Origin: Haemaphysalis longicornis
Taxonomy: Eukaryota; Arthropoda; Arachnida; Ixodida; Ixodidae
Reading direction: 5' to 3'
Length of the DNA stretch: 64,000 nt
NCBI GenBank assembly: GCA_013339765.2
Contig: CM023457.1
Location: 46,147,974-46,211,973, forward strand
Part shown: positions 1-10,600 of the stretch, in pieces
Numbering within the stretch: position 1 is the stretch's first letter
How the letters are laid out: the number at the start of each line of letters is the position of its first letter
Translations under genes and position numbers: made by a program
The notes under the pieces: model-generated
The model's database searches: none
What the model was told of the DNA's origin: nothing
Seen by the model: only the letters and a program-made list of their open reading frames with translations

Positions 1-2875
1 GCGCTTTCCAACGACACCAGTTTTATTAATGTTTTCCTAAATAATAATTCCGAAAAAAATTATCGAATTCGAAATTTTTGTCCGCGCGTCGAAGAAAGAA
101 GAAAAAAGTAAGTTGTGTATAATAAACCACGTGTAGTAGAAAAAATTTAGAATATACATTTTGTAGGTAGACATTTCAAAAACCCGTCCTAGAAAAAAAA
201 ATGAGTTGCGCAGTACAATTTGTCAGATATAAAAGAAAATGTTAGCCCACGTGGTGCCCATGCCATGTGGTGAAGCCCAACCTCTATTTCAAGTTTTGCT
301 ATTTTGGATAGTTCTCTAGAAGAAATCTGGTGGTTTGACATTATTAAAGGCCCAAATTAGCTTCCACGTGATGTAAAACACTTGTCAATGATTATGACCG
401 GCACAATATTGAAGGCAAGCAAGCGATGTGAAAAAATCCGCTTAGAGTTGAGAACCAAACTCTTTGGTGGATGCTTGTTGACGTTCTGATGATCGCTCAT
501 CAGTCAGAACTTTAATTTGCGTTTTATTATCATGTTCTGACTCACTATGGTAGCCCTGCTTGCAGGAATAAGGTACGATGCGCTAGAATCATGCCCAGCA
601 AGCTTTCACCAAGCCGCCGTCGGGCTGTGAAGCGAGTTCAGCACTACGAGCCTACTACATTGCAGCGCCACCTAACAATTTCGAAAAGAAACAAATACAA
701 GGCTGTTGGAGACTTTGTCAGAATAAACAGTACTACTAAGAAGCGACACTAGACCTCCGGAAATACCCTCGTATGAAACCGAAACTGGCCGGTGAACAGC
801 TGGCGGTGTTCAAGGCCAATTGGAAGCGTTCTCCTCGTCTGAACTGATACCCGACGACTTGGTGTTATCGTTTGACTTTCAGCGGAAGCTCTTATCGCAG
901 AAGCAAGGCGTAGATAAAGTGGAAGCGCGAGAGGCATGCTTGTTTTGAGGAGCAGTAGCGGGCAACGGAGGCGCCATGGCAAATGAGCTTGTAGTTGGGT
1001 AACTGCGTAGTAGCGCCAAATATGAATTCCGCAATGCGAAAACGAAACCGAAACTGCTGGAAACTGGTTGAAAATGTCAGGCACACTTGCTAGACATGCG
1101 GGGGACCATCAGAAATAAGCTTTGGGAGAATAAAGCTGCCCTTTGTCCGAACCAAAGATCATTAGTGAATAGCTGGGGCCATTTTCAAGTAATTATCACC
1201 TCTCAACGCTGTCGGATTACAAAGCTGACCCCATTATTTGGTGTTCGACTTGCCAGGAGCCTTTTGACAAAAAAATATTATGGTAATGCAGCCTAACCAC
1301 GACCTGCATCCTTTTTTCTCAAGTGCAGCAGCCACGCCCCCTTCCTCAAAAACATGCGCACCTCAGCTCGCAAAAAACGCCGCCAAAAATCTCAATGTCG
1401 CCGGAGCGGGAAAATTTAAACTGATTCTAAAAGGGCAGTGCCTAGACTAATCACTGGCTGCATTAGGTGTACGAGAAACGACTACAACATGTTGAAATAG
1501 GCAATATAAATCATCGATCACCGGTGATCGATTTGAATAGGCGTGGTAACGAAAGAGTTAATAAAGCAACTTTTCCACAGCTTTTTTCCAAGTTCTCAGA
1601 GCCAACCTCGGTAGCCACCCAGGCTGTCCGGGCCTGCCTTCACGTCCAGCATCGGCTCTGGGGCTGGAACTGGTTCATACAGTTATCACGGGAAGTTCAA
1701 TTGGTCGTCGACGCTGAAGATACCGCATATCGTTTCCCGGCCAGTTTCAATGGCTAGTGCAACGTTCGGCCGCTGCGCAAAAGCTACGGTGGTACCATAA
1801 AAGATTCGGGATGATCAAGTTGCTTGGACGATGTGCCTTCCTGGCGATAAATGTGAGGAGATGCGGGATGGCGAAGACTGCAAAACCGACGAGGTAGGTC
1901 AGGAGTGGGCGACTAGTAGAATGAAACTGATGCGATGAGCTCTTCTAAGTTTTGCATGTGCTCTTGTGGAGCGGCGCTTCGCCAGATACCAGTGGGGGAA
2001 AAGATTACAGCACTCGCCCCCTTCGTAGTATAAAAAGATCGAGCGGAGGCGAATTTAATGAGGAGACTTGGAGTATCTTGTCAGCATGCGCGGCCAATCT
2101 GTGTGAATGCAGGTTGAAAAACGTCGCAATGATCATCGCCACAGAAGATGGAAGCCAGTGCAGAAAATGTGGTTCCAGTGAACTGGAGTCCGGGGCAGAA
2201 GCCGTGTCGCGGAGCAGGCTTTGCAGTTCATGAAGGAGCTGCGCATGCCCACGGTCGCCCAGCTCCTTCGCGTAAAGGACCCGAAGGAAACACTAGCGTT
2301 CCGAAGGGTTCGTGCGGCTCAAGATAGCAGCCCTGAACACGTCTTAAGGGTTCTCCGAGGACGAGTTGAGGAGCATTTTCCTAAACTCTACCGTGACCTC
2401 GACAGCCAATGACTTGTAAAGGGCCGAAGCGGGTCGCTTGAAATAGGATGTGGTGCACTCGGACATTTGCCTGGTATTGGTGGAACCAAACTTCATGGTT
2501 CTCTGTACTGAAGGGTGGCAAGTGGCCACCGTTGGTAGAGGTGCCGAGTGCAGCAGGGAAGGGCAAAGAAGTACCGCTGGACTCAATGGCAGCAGCCATT
2601 CAAGCTCCGGGTATCCACTGCAACGTCCAGGTCCCCAATGTCGCGATGGGCAAGCCGAGATGAGGCAGTACAGAGACGAGTCCGAGTGCTTTCGCCACGT
2701 GCACCCGAACTGGGCTCACAAATTACTCCTCGCTTGTGGCTGCAGCGCACCGGCTTGGCGCGACCGGCACTCCACGCTAATAGCGCGGCCCCAGCACTAT
2801 CACTCCTGAGAAGTGTCCGCGCGCGGCAGCATACGACTGTAGAGGGGGGATTAAGAGCAATGCGAAAAATGGAGC
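1..2875. other. Unassigned sequence
   Basis: I see no recognisable gene, RNA or mobile-element protein here. A 63-codon plus-strand stretch at 2221-2409 (Leu-, Arg- and Val-rich, containing VAQLLRVKDPKETL) looks mildly coding, but I recognise no family and no splice sites that define it. The rest is anonymous intergenic-type DNA. Confidence 0.4.
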
Positions 2876-3312
2876 GCACAGCCTCCGACGCATGCCTCAC
2901 CATCTGACTTCACTCTCAGTAAACTGCGCGCATGCGCAGTTCTTGCAGAGCGTTGGAGAGTGTGGCCTGCTGTTAAGGAAAATGTTTGATGAAGAAGCGA
3001 CGCCGGTCGTTTATCTTGAGGCGTCTTTTCATGCTCTTTCGCAACTGAGTATCCTGTTATCTACTACATTCGGGAGCCAAGACCGCAGCAGGCTGATTGC
3101 AGCTAGCATGATACCCTTCAAAGACCATACTGCTCTGTGGTGAGCCAGCGTGAAAATTCCCATCAACATAAACGGCCGGCATCGCTGCTTGATCACACAT
3201 TTCCCATAAATGTAGGCCACACTCGCAAACTCTCTCGAAGAAGCGCACAAACACCCAGTTTACTGACTTTCCAGCTAGATGGTTCAGCATGCGTCAGAGG
3301 CTGTGCCCGCCG
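2876..3312. repeat. Diverged inverted repeat (palindromic element)
   Basis: The left arm begins at about 2876 with gcacagcctccgacgcatgc. The right arm, read on the minus strand from 3312, begins gcacagcctctgacgcatgc and continues to match: a shared cagtaaactg, then gagtgtggcct, then a tgtgat/tttgatg segment. Both arms translate to related peptides (MFDEEATPVVYLEASF on plus, MCDQAAMPAVYVDGNF on minus). A third weaker relative lies at 44808-44975 on plus (HQDETPVICFEAR). This suggests a foldback or MITE-like repeat, or one derived from a captured coding piece. No target-site duplication was identified. Confidence 0.5.
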
Positions 3313-3635
3313 TTCTTCGCATTTATTTTAATACCCTGTGTACGTGCTTGTTCACCGCCATAGTTTCATGCAATGCTACTTTCGTCCCTTCGCACTTTTC
3401 GCGCAGTTTGGTGCTACAGCCCGCATCATTCCTTTATCTTTTATTCGTTGTTCGGAGAGAAAGAACACCAGCTTATGCTCTGTTCTTTTATATGCGAAGC
3501 ATCTCATGCTCGGGGCTGTGTCCCTCCCTCCCTCGTTGTCCACCGTCTGCACTCTACTGCGCATGCGCGTCTCCACAGCCCCGCCACCGTTCGGGCTGAC
3601 GTCAGCGCAGTCCACTATAAAAAGAAATGGTTGGG

Positions 3636-3712
3636 CGGCACCCGGTTTCGATCCCACGACTCTCGGGCCGCAACGGGAGGTACGTGGCGCTCTTCCCACT
3701 GCACTACAAACC
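3636..3712 (-). repeat. tRNA-derived element (SINE head or tRNA pseudogene)
   Basis: Read on the minus strand, tagtgcagtgg (3706-3696) matches the tRNA A box and ggatcgaaacc (3654-3644) resembles the B box, at normal spacing. The B box has GGATCGA instead of GGTTCGA, and no cloverleaf acceptor pairing is evident. The element at 22120-22196 shares the B-box neighbourhood (agtcgtRggatcgaaacc), so both belong to one repeat family rather than being functional tRNA genes. Confidence 0.5.
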
Positions 3713-4153
3713 GAGACGGGAGCATGTGCTGCGAACGCGCATTATGTCCTTCACTCATTCAAACTACGTCAAGAAGCTACTGATACAACGAAGGCACGCG
3801 AAGCTGAACGTCAACGGAAACGACGAACTGAAAACTAATGGGAACTTCAGTGGACCCCATGGCTGCTTCGCATACTACTCAGAGTTCCTCTACGGGAAGA
3901 TGGTGTAATTTTTTTTTGTCGCCTTTCCGAGCCATTTTTATGAGGTGTTTTTTTTTTTCGTTGGCTATTGTGAAGAAAAATTGTACATGCGCTCAAAATA
4001 AACGAACGCTGGAATTTTCTCTTATCAATTAACTTGCATTATCGGTGTAATATAGCTGAGGGTTCTGTTGTGCTAAACATTGCGGACATACACGACCCAT
4101 CCGAGGGGCCGAAGCGGGTCGCAGCTCTTTTTGTTTGGTGTCAGCATCGAGTT

Positions 4154-4238
<85 letters not shown>
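4154..4238. repeat. (ACAG)n microsatellite
   Basis: About 85 bp of ACAG/GACA tetranucleotide repeat with one interruption near 4199. It produces artefactual long reading frames of repeated QTD. Confidence 0.95.
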
Positions 4239-4522
4239 CCGTTACTCTTATTCCCATCCTTCTTCGCTTCACCTTTCCACGTAACATTCTTCCCTCTGCC
4301 AACATTCTACCCTATGCCAGCGCAACCAAGACTTTACTCTAATCCCCCGTACCTCCTTCAGCCAGTGGATGGCTTCGCTGGTCAGCCGGGACTCGGTTTC
4401 TCAGTCCAACCTGGTTACCTAACGAGCACACCCAGTCGAATCCGAGGTATCGAGGTCTAGGGTTGCCTTCCACGGTGCGATGTGCATAAGACCGGCATCT
4501 GTGCTTTATTCTTTCTCTGCAA

Positions 4523-4553
4523 GACACACACACACACACACACCACACACACA
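4523..4553. repeat. (CA)n microsatellite
   Basis: A CA dinucleotide run with one interruption (accac). No gene is attached to it. Confidence 0.9.
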
Positions 4554-5055
4554 ATGGTGTAAATTGACGTAAATGGCGTAAATTCACATCTTCATGCACC
4601 TGAATCATCGCAATGCGTTATTTTACAATTTTGTAAGGCTTTACATGCCACTGTAGTTTATTTTCCCCAAATATGTTACCTAATGTGTCGCTGTTACACC
4701 GCATACAAGTTTTAAGCAATGCGTCTTTCCTGCGAAAGATTTTTCATAGGTATAATTGCATTTTATTGTGATAAAAAGTATGTCTAACGCAATTACTGGT
4801 GCTCTTGCCGTACATTGAAGTTTTTTTCATCTGCGTCCACTGTTACTACTTGTCCTTACGGGTAATCTGCGCGTTGCTACGCGTACTCATACTTTGATTT
4901 TTACGCCAAGTACACCGATGTAAAATCCGTGGTGGTGTTTTGGGCACTCGGAACAAATATCATAAACGGCCGTATTTGTACATCAAGTACACTTCCATCG
5001 TATTCTGTTTCCATTAAATTACTTGTATTCCAAGCGCCCACGCAATTCTTTCGGC

Positions 5056-5077
5056 GCCAAAAAGCTAGAACAAATAT
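5056..5077 (-). other. Possible 3' exon start, very uncertain
   Basis: On the minus strand a polypyrimidine tract and ag (catatttgttctag) precede an open stretch reading FWRRKNCVGAWN, which resembles the K-x-C-V-x-G tail of tick metalloproteases. It lies about 3.4 kb downstream of the last well-supported exon (8467-8571) and beyond a LINE insertion. The incoming phase (1) does not match that exon's outgoing phase (0), so I give it little weight. Confidence 0.15.
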
Positions 5078-5522
5078 GGGTGGATCGGGAAGGGCAGAAA
5101 TCAGAATCGCACACATTTTCACAATAACTTGTGCGCAGGAACGAGGGGCTTATTATAAAGATTGAAAATCAGCACTGTTAAACTTACATTCCTGCATCTA
5201 TGTTTTGTAAGCACAGTACAAAATTGGCTAGTGCACATAAAATGGGTATAATTTATTGGTGTAGTTTTGTCTCCGCCGGGACTCTATTGGGCACAATAAA
5301 TATTTAGCTGCTTTTACCAACAATGGCGATATCAGCTCGTTTCACAGTCTTTATACATTGGCTTGTAATCCGAGCAGGGAACACACTCTCCGAACATACA
5401 AATCTGGAATAAAAAGAAGCATGCTAGAATACAAATAATTGGCTATATCCGAGCATGGGAATTTAAGAAATTTAAGCGCGAGAGAAAAGTGTTTGCAACC
5501 CAAATTCACAAATTTTACAGCA

Positions 5523-5700
5523 ATAATTATATTGTCGCGACTGGCGCAGAGGCAACCAGCCGCGACAGCGTTTGGGCTCAGCCTGATTTTTATTGTTGTT
5601 GTTGTCGTTCCTGGTGACTTGACACATACCCACCTGGGGCATCGGCCAGAAATCGGGCGTGACAAGGGCTAATGCGCCCGCTTAAAACACCGGAAAATTA
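5523..5700 (+). repeat. Dispersed repeat fragment (LTR-like)
   Basis: The first half (tgtcgcgactggcgcagagg, then gcgacagcgtttgggctc) reappears inverted at about 8095-8165. The second half (ccagaaatcgggcgtgac followed by aatgcgcccgctta) reappears inverted near 63275-63325. It is therefore a dispersed element with at least three partial copies in the window. The TGT start and size suggest an LTR piece, but no paired LTR is present here. Confidence 0.45.
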
Positions 5701-5799
5701 TAAACCTCGCGATTTATACGCAGAAAGAGAGAAAATAGAATCGGTTGTAAGTTGTAAGTAGAGCTTGGGATAGCACAAATGAGCTGCTTGGACCGTAAA

Positions 5800-7231
5800 A
5801 AGTACATGCCAGAATCAAAGCTAACAGGGCAGGCGCCTGGTCTCGGAAACGTATGCATGAATGGCCGCAGCCACCCCTCCGTGACAATATCCCAGTGATG
5901 TGGCCCCAAAATATAGTAGTACGGGCATGGAAATAGGCAGACCAATTCTTCGCAATGGTGTGGCAAGATGACGTTGCCTCATCATTGAAAAACCGCGGCA
6001 ATGCAATGGGAAGTGCTCTAAAGTCTCCTGATCACCGCAGCCAGCACATTGGGAGGAGGAGGCTAGACCAGCCCGGTGCATATAAAAGTTGAGTTGGGGG
6101 ACTCGACATCTGTAGGTAGTTAATGTGACCTATTGACGAGATTCACAAAAACGGGTATTCGAATTATGTTTTAAATGGACATAATCTTCAAAATTTGTGA
6201 TGATCCCTTCCTGCACTCTTGCTATGCGTTGGTTAGGTACGAAACCATGCTCCTGCTACCATAAAGGTAATATGGCATAGGTCAACTGGAGGGCCATCCA
6301 ATGACGGTCACGCCAAGGAATCAGCCTGTTCATTAGGCTGTAACCCTTTGTGACCTGGAACCCGAATGAGGCAGATGTCCCGCAAATGGGGATGGCCTCA
6401 AAGGCACAAGGAGTTGAATGTACGAATAAGAGCGGAATTTTCGGATGAAGGCACAGCAGAACAAACCGATAAGGAGTCAGTAATTATTGCTACGTTAAAG
6501 TGCTGCGGAGGTACTTCTTTTAAGGCCAGAACTATCGCTAGGAATTCGGCTTGAAATATCGGTGTGAAATCAGGTAAACGCAGCGAGACTGACTGGTTAA
6601 GGTGTGGACTAAACATTCCCACACCTGCTCGCTCCTCCCTCTGGGATGAATCTGTTGCCACTATTGCATAATATCCTTAAAGTTTGCCAAATGGTCGTTC
6701 AGGATTCCTTTTAAAAATCGTGACGTAAGCATTTTAGCGTTAATGGGGAAAATATTATGGAAAGTTAGAGGCGCTGGAGGAACGTCACCGGGCATTGTCA
6801 GTACTGTGGGAATATTGATACTCAATGCTAAGAGCAACGGCTGGGCGTAAGCACACTGTGGACGAATGTACCGAGGCCACCAAGAGCTGAAAAAGAGTGC
6901 TTGCTAAGCAACCATCAATGAAAAATATCTGCTCTGTGGAGATTCACAAATCCTCATAACCGTCAGTGCTGTTAGTATCCGAAACCGAGACTCCAGGCTC
7001 GACATTCGGGCCTCCAAATACAAGATGTAATTGGCCACGCATCTTGGGAGGCCGAGCCACAATTTCAGTGCACGATGCTCCAACATAATAAGCTTTCTGA
7101 GTTTGTAATCTGGTGAACCGGAAAAGAGGGCTCAGCGAAACTCTAAAACGGGACGCATGTACCCCCTGTAAATAAAAAAGTAAAGTGTCCCTTCTCATTG
7201 CAAAACTCCTATTCTTCCAGTGCGAGCGCAC
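5800..7231 (-). pseudogene. I-clade LINE remnant: RT tail, RNase H and C-terminal region
   Basis: Minus-strand fragments in order follow the 3' end of an I/Jockey-like non-LTR polyprotein. At 7090-6910 is a post-RT segment (LEHRALKLWLGLPRC). At 6660-6400 is an RNase H-like segment with AEFLAIVLAL and ITDSLSVCSA. At 6080-5821 is the terminal CAGCGDQETLEHFPLHC zinc-knuckle-like segment, ending in AAAIHAYVSETRRLPC. The pieces lie in different frames with stops between them, so the element is dead, and the 5' half is missing. Domain order and spacing are normal. The identification rests on motif memory rather than a search. Confidence 0.75.
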
Positions 7232-7354
7232 ATGGGCGTGCGCCTCGTGGTTCCGACTTCGTCATCGTCGTCTCGGCGCGGCGGACCCAGGCCTCACCCC
7301 CCAAGCCTGTAAATCATCGTAATCCCCCCGTAAATCCCCTGTAAATCCCCCCGT

Positions 7355-8018
7355 AAATCATCGCTTCATCAATGGTGGTTCGCCTCATCGTTATTTCGCC
7401 AGGTAACATTTTGGTGGAATGTGCGGGTTCACCCCATGCTGGCCCCAGCTTCGCACCTTCTCGGCCTGACCGCAATCGTCAATGGCACGTGGCCATGTCG
7501 AACAGCCCCAGCTCCGCCGTGACAAGCACTCGAACGAACACGACCCCGCTCCGTGTCCCTAGCCAGTGACCAGCTATGAAGACCAGCCGCGAGGAGTTGA
7601 GGACGAGACCAGCCGATGACGCCGTGTCCCCAGCCCTCTCGCCCGATGTAATTCCGAGTACACAGGACGCTTCGTCATTGCGTTCCGGACATGGCTATAG
7701 CTGGGCCAGGCATCAGCTATGCAATCATCGTCCAGCGTGGCGGCTAGTACCTCACTGTTCACTGAATCGCATCGCTTGTCTTCATTACATTCTTCACGTC
7801 ACCGCGGCCTCGAACGGGACGGTCGCCCTTGGCCGGGGGGAAATGTCACGACGAAGATACGAAGTGGACAGTTGCCCAATGCCGCCTTCTTTTCCCACCT
7901 TCGAAGAAGATGAAGCAGATCGTGTGAAGTAGCGGTGCTCACCCCAAGGTGGCTGAAAACCACTAAATCATCGCTACATCAATCATGGTTCGCCTCATCG
8001 TTATTCCGCCACGTAACA
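7355..8018 (+). mobile_element. Miniature LTR retrotransposon (TRIM-like)
   Basis: A partial 5' LTR end (7355-7408) and a 3' LTR (7844-8018) share a closely matching segment (tcatcgctNcatcaat through cgcctcatcgttattNcgcc to gtaaca). The 3' LTR starts TGTCACGACG, ends ..ACGTAACA, and is preceded by a purine-rich tract (ggccggggggaaa), as expected of a polypurine tract. The 5' LTR is followed by ttttggtggaatgtg, the usual primer-binding position. Only about 435 bp lie between the LTRs, with no gag or pol reading frame. It is a non-autonomous or internally deleted Ty3/gypsy-type element with a truncated 5' LTR. Confidence 0.6.
7844..8018 (+). repeat. 3' LTR of the miniature element
   Basis: The LTR is 175 bp with TG...CA ends and a polypurine tract directly upstream (7831-7843). 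The matching 5' LTR keeps only its last 54 bp (7355-7408). Confidence 0.55.
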
Positions 8019-8466
8019 TTTTGCCGAGACAACGACGACAACGAAGGTGGAACCACGAGGCGCACGCTCATGTGCGCTCGCACTGGAAAAATAAAAATCA
8101 GTTCGAGCCCAAACGCTGTCGCGAGTGGTTGTCGCTGCACCGGTCGCAACAATATTAATGCTGCGCTGGTGCTTCAAATTTAAGAGCACCACCATCTAAG
8201 TTTTTCATTTCCTTGTTTTTGCCTTCGCATTTCTACACAATAGAGATTTTGTTCATCAATGTTCTGTTCTGTTCAAAAATTTGTTCAACCAATAGTGCAA
8301 CACAGAAAATACTAAGTTTCTTGTTCCATTAGGTCTTGCTATTACGTCGTGACCATGCAGTGGAGTATTGGCTTGCTTACAGTTACGAAAGTACTTCACT
8401 TTTGTGGGTAAGATGTGCTTGTCTCAATGCGTGAGAACCTAAATGTAGAAGAAGTTTTTATGGTAC

Positions 8467-8571
8467 CTTGTTTGTAGCACAACGAAATCCGTATGGTGCC
8501 GGGTAATGCAGGCCGGGATAGCCACTCCAGAAACCACCATGGTAGCAATGTACTATGCAGTTCTCTAACTC
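8467..8571 (-). CDS. Metalloprotease candidate exon 14: Cys-rich tail
   Basis: This exon lies between a strong acceptor (attttttgcag) and a weaker donor (AAG|GTACCA). It is 105 nt, 35 codons, phase 0 to 0, reading ELENCIVHCYHGG, then HYPAPYGFRCATNK. The C-x3-C spacing followed by a Pro-x-Gly-x-x-Cys segment is what I know from the Cys-rich C-terminus of tick metalloproteases, where the form is usually PDGTxC. It joins in phase to the exon at 8916-9063. It could instead belong to an independent small secreted Cys-rich salivary protein, since such families share this C..C..PxGxxC layout. No stop codon or polyadenylation signal for the gene was located downstream. Confidence 0.5.
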
Positions 8572-8915
8572 CTGCAAAAAATTGCAGGTTTCAAACAATA
8601 TGCGCGTGCTGCTGGTTCTGTATTTTGTACTCAGTGCCCGATCTATGCCTTCTTTGAAACAAATCATAACCGCGTCATACAAACAGAATACACCAGAATA
8701 GTAAGCTATAAGTTTTAAGATTTCAACGCGCTACACGTCTGTAGTAAAATACCTAGCACGTTTTATTTGTGCTTACGTGTTGACGATGATGTTTCAACAA
8801 CTTGTGCCCAAAATACGGCGCCTTAGTCAAGAAAACCACTGTGGAGTGTTCAATCTTATGGTTCAAAGTGTCTGCAACGGTAGGTTAACGTGAAACGATA
8901 ATGCGCAATGCTTAC

Positions 8916-9063
8916 CGAGTAGTAATGCTTTGAACCTTCGGTGGCTTTACAGAAGTCATCAGGCTTATAATTCGGGGGTGCCAGGTGCTTTTGCACTTCG
9001 AGGAAGTCTTGCACGAGGTTTCTTACACATATGCAATTCCAGTATCTGTAGTCATTCATGCGC
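8916..9063 (-). CDS. Metalloprotease candidate exon 13: Cys-rich tail
   Basis: On the minus strand the open stretch reads YWNCICVRNLVQDFLEV, then PPNYKPDDFCKATEG, and ends HYYS at a good donor (TCG|GTAAGC at 8915). The acceptor is uncertain: gcag at 9064 gives 148 nt, and ctacag at 9046 gives 130 nt; both give incoming phase 2. It joins in phase 0 to exon 14, placing six cysteines close together. The pattern suits the region after the catalytic domain in tick reprolysins. The distance to the previous candidate exons is large (over 9 kb) because an RTE LINE and the tandem duplication lie between. Confidence 0.45.
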
Positions 9064-9954
9064 CTGCGTTTTGTTCGTGGAGAAATAAAGAGTTACCACC
9101 CCAACACATACTTGAGAAGAATTGGTTTTTTGTGTACCTATTCTTTCCCCGGAAGTGTATATGATTGTGGTTCGACATCAACTAACATTGCTCTTAAATC
9201 TATCATTACTCTTTCTTACGGGCCACCTTACTGGCTGGCAATGTTACTAAACAATTTTAGGAGCAGAGGTAGGTTCAAAACCCAAAAGTAGCATTTGTAG
9301 TAAACAGAAAATAGATACAACATTGAAAGTCACCGGTTTCACAGTAAACGAAAAGTTAATCAATTATCCAAGTTCTTTGATAGTGACAGCCTGCCTTACG
9401 TGTAACAATGCTCAAGCAATTTCTCACCGAGCACACTACAGCTCGATGTGTACTACGGTCGCAACGAGTCTCCCAACACTAATTGGCTGGGTATATATGA
9501 CTTCACTCGGTATCTATTGCGTTGACGCAACAGAAACATTCACGCAAGAGGTAACGTCTGAACCGGACCATCAAACTTTAACATCCGTTAATGTGAGTAA
9601 CCAACTGCAAATAATGCTCGAGAAGGGGTGACGATGGTGCTAGCAACAAAAATGCAACCATTCCTATTCGTAGTAGTCGTGCGCAGTGCAAAGGAGCCAA
9701 ACAGCTTAATTTATTCCTTCATAATGTCTTTTGCTTTTGGGGCTTGATTAGTTTAAGGGACCGTCCCACAGGAAATTGTTTTTGTTCGTAATACGTGAAC
9801 AATAGATAGGTCTGGAATATTAGCGTCGTATTTTCCTCCGGGACAGTGCTAGGTCCTCTCGCAACGCTCACATAGTCACTCGCGCACATAATCACTGAGC
9901 TTTATTGCCTCCACTCGCTGTGAACATTAAACCCAGTTTTACCCAGAGTGAAGT

Positions 9955-10600
9955 AGGCCAAAAAATTAGCAGTGGCTTAGTTCGGCTATGCCAGGATATA
10001 CATAGCGTGAGCTAAGATTCAGCGATCCAATCCAATCCAATCCAGTCAGTCCAGTCCAGTCCAGTCAAACCAATCCAGTCCAGTCCGGTCCAGTCTAGTC
10101 CAGTCCAGTCACTGATCCGCGCGCATGCGCAGCACGGCTCTCCAGGAGCCTCGTGAAACAGCTATGAAGTGGCCCCGCCGCAGCGTCAAACGTGGCTACT
10201 GCCAACGGAGGTGCACAGCTGGGCACGCGCCGGCGTCAGTGCGTCTGCCGCGGCTATGACGTCTCTCCTCTTGAATGCGCAGACTGGCGGATGTGCAGAC
10301 CCATTTCTCTACACATCCGTACTCTAATTGGGTTGGATTTCTAATCCAATCCAATACAACACAATACAATACAATTTAATCCAATGCAATTCAATGCTCC
10401 TCGCACTTGCGCAGCACGGTCCTTTCAGGGTCCACGCGAAATGGCTCAAGCTCGGCCAGTGTAGCTTACGCTACGAAACCAGAGCTACGGTTCTCTTGTG
10501 CCTGCTCAAACGTCGACGTTCGCTCGCCTGAGACCAGCGCGTCGCCGCCACACAAATTGTATGGTTCGCCCAAACAAATTAGCAATTAAACGTCAGCGTC
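9955..10600 (+). repeat. Dispersed repeat with (CCAAT/CCAGT)n tracts, copy A
   Basis: It begins aaaaaattagcagtggctta, then ggctatgccaggatatac, followed by ccaatcc/ccagtcc tandem tracts at 10026-10108 and 10344-10395. A GC-rich middle contains ctgccgcggctatgacgt. The same sequence occurs in opposite orientation at about 56540-57135 in the same order. No protein is encoded. It is probably a non-autonomous DNA transposon or satellite-bearing repeat of ticks. Confidence 0.65.

Larger units (their letters stand above)
7216..8092. repeat. Inverted flanking repeats around a mini LTR element
   Basis: Sequence at about 7218-7278 (ccagtgcgagcgcacatggg, then cgtgcgcctcgtggttcc) recurs in reverse complement at about 8028-8092. 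The arms lie immediately outside the LTR element at 7355-8018. They may be parts of an older repeat into which the LTR element landed, or be brought together by rearrangement. Confidence 0.5.

Noticed and set aside
3636..3712. Functional tRNA gene
   Set aside because: The A box is good but the B box is altered, there is no acceptor stem, and related copies occur elsewhere; a repeat is more likely. The same reasoning applies to 22120-22196 and 59786-59855.
4034..4460. Open frames with QTDRQTDR repeats (and the CLSV repeats at 17.9 and 25.9 kb)
   Set aside because: Microsatellite artefacts.
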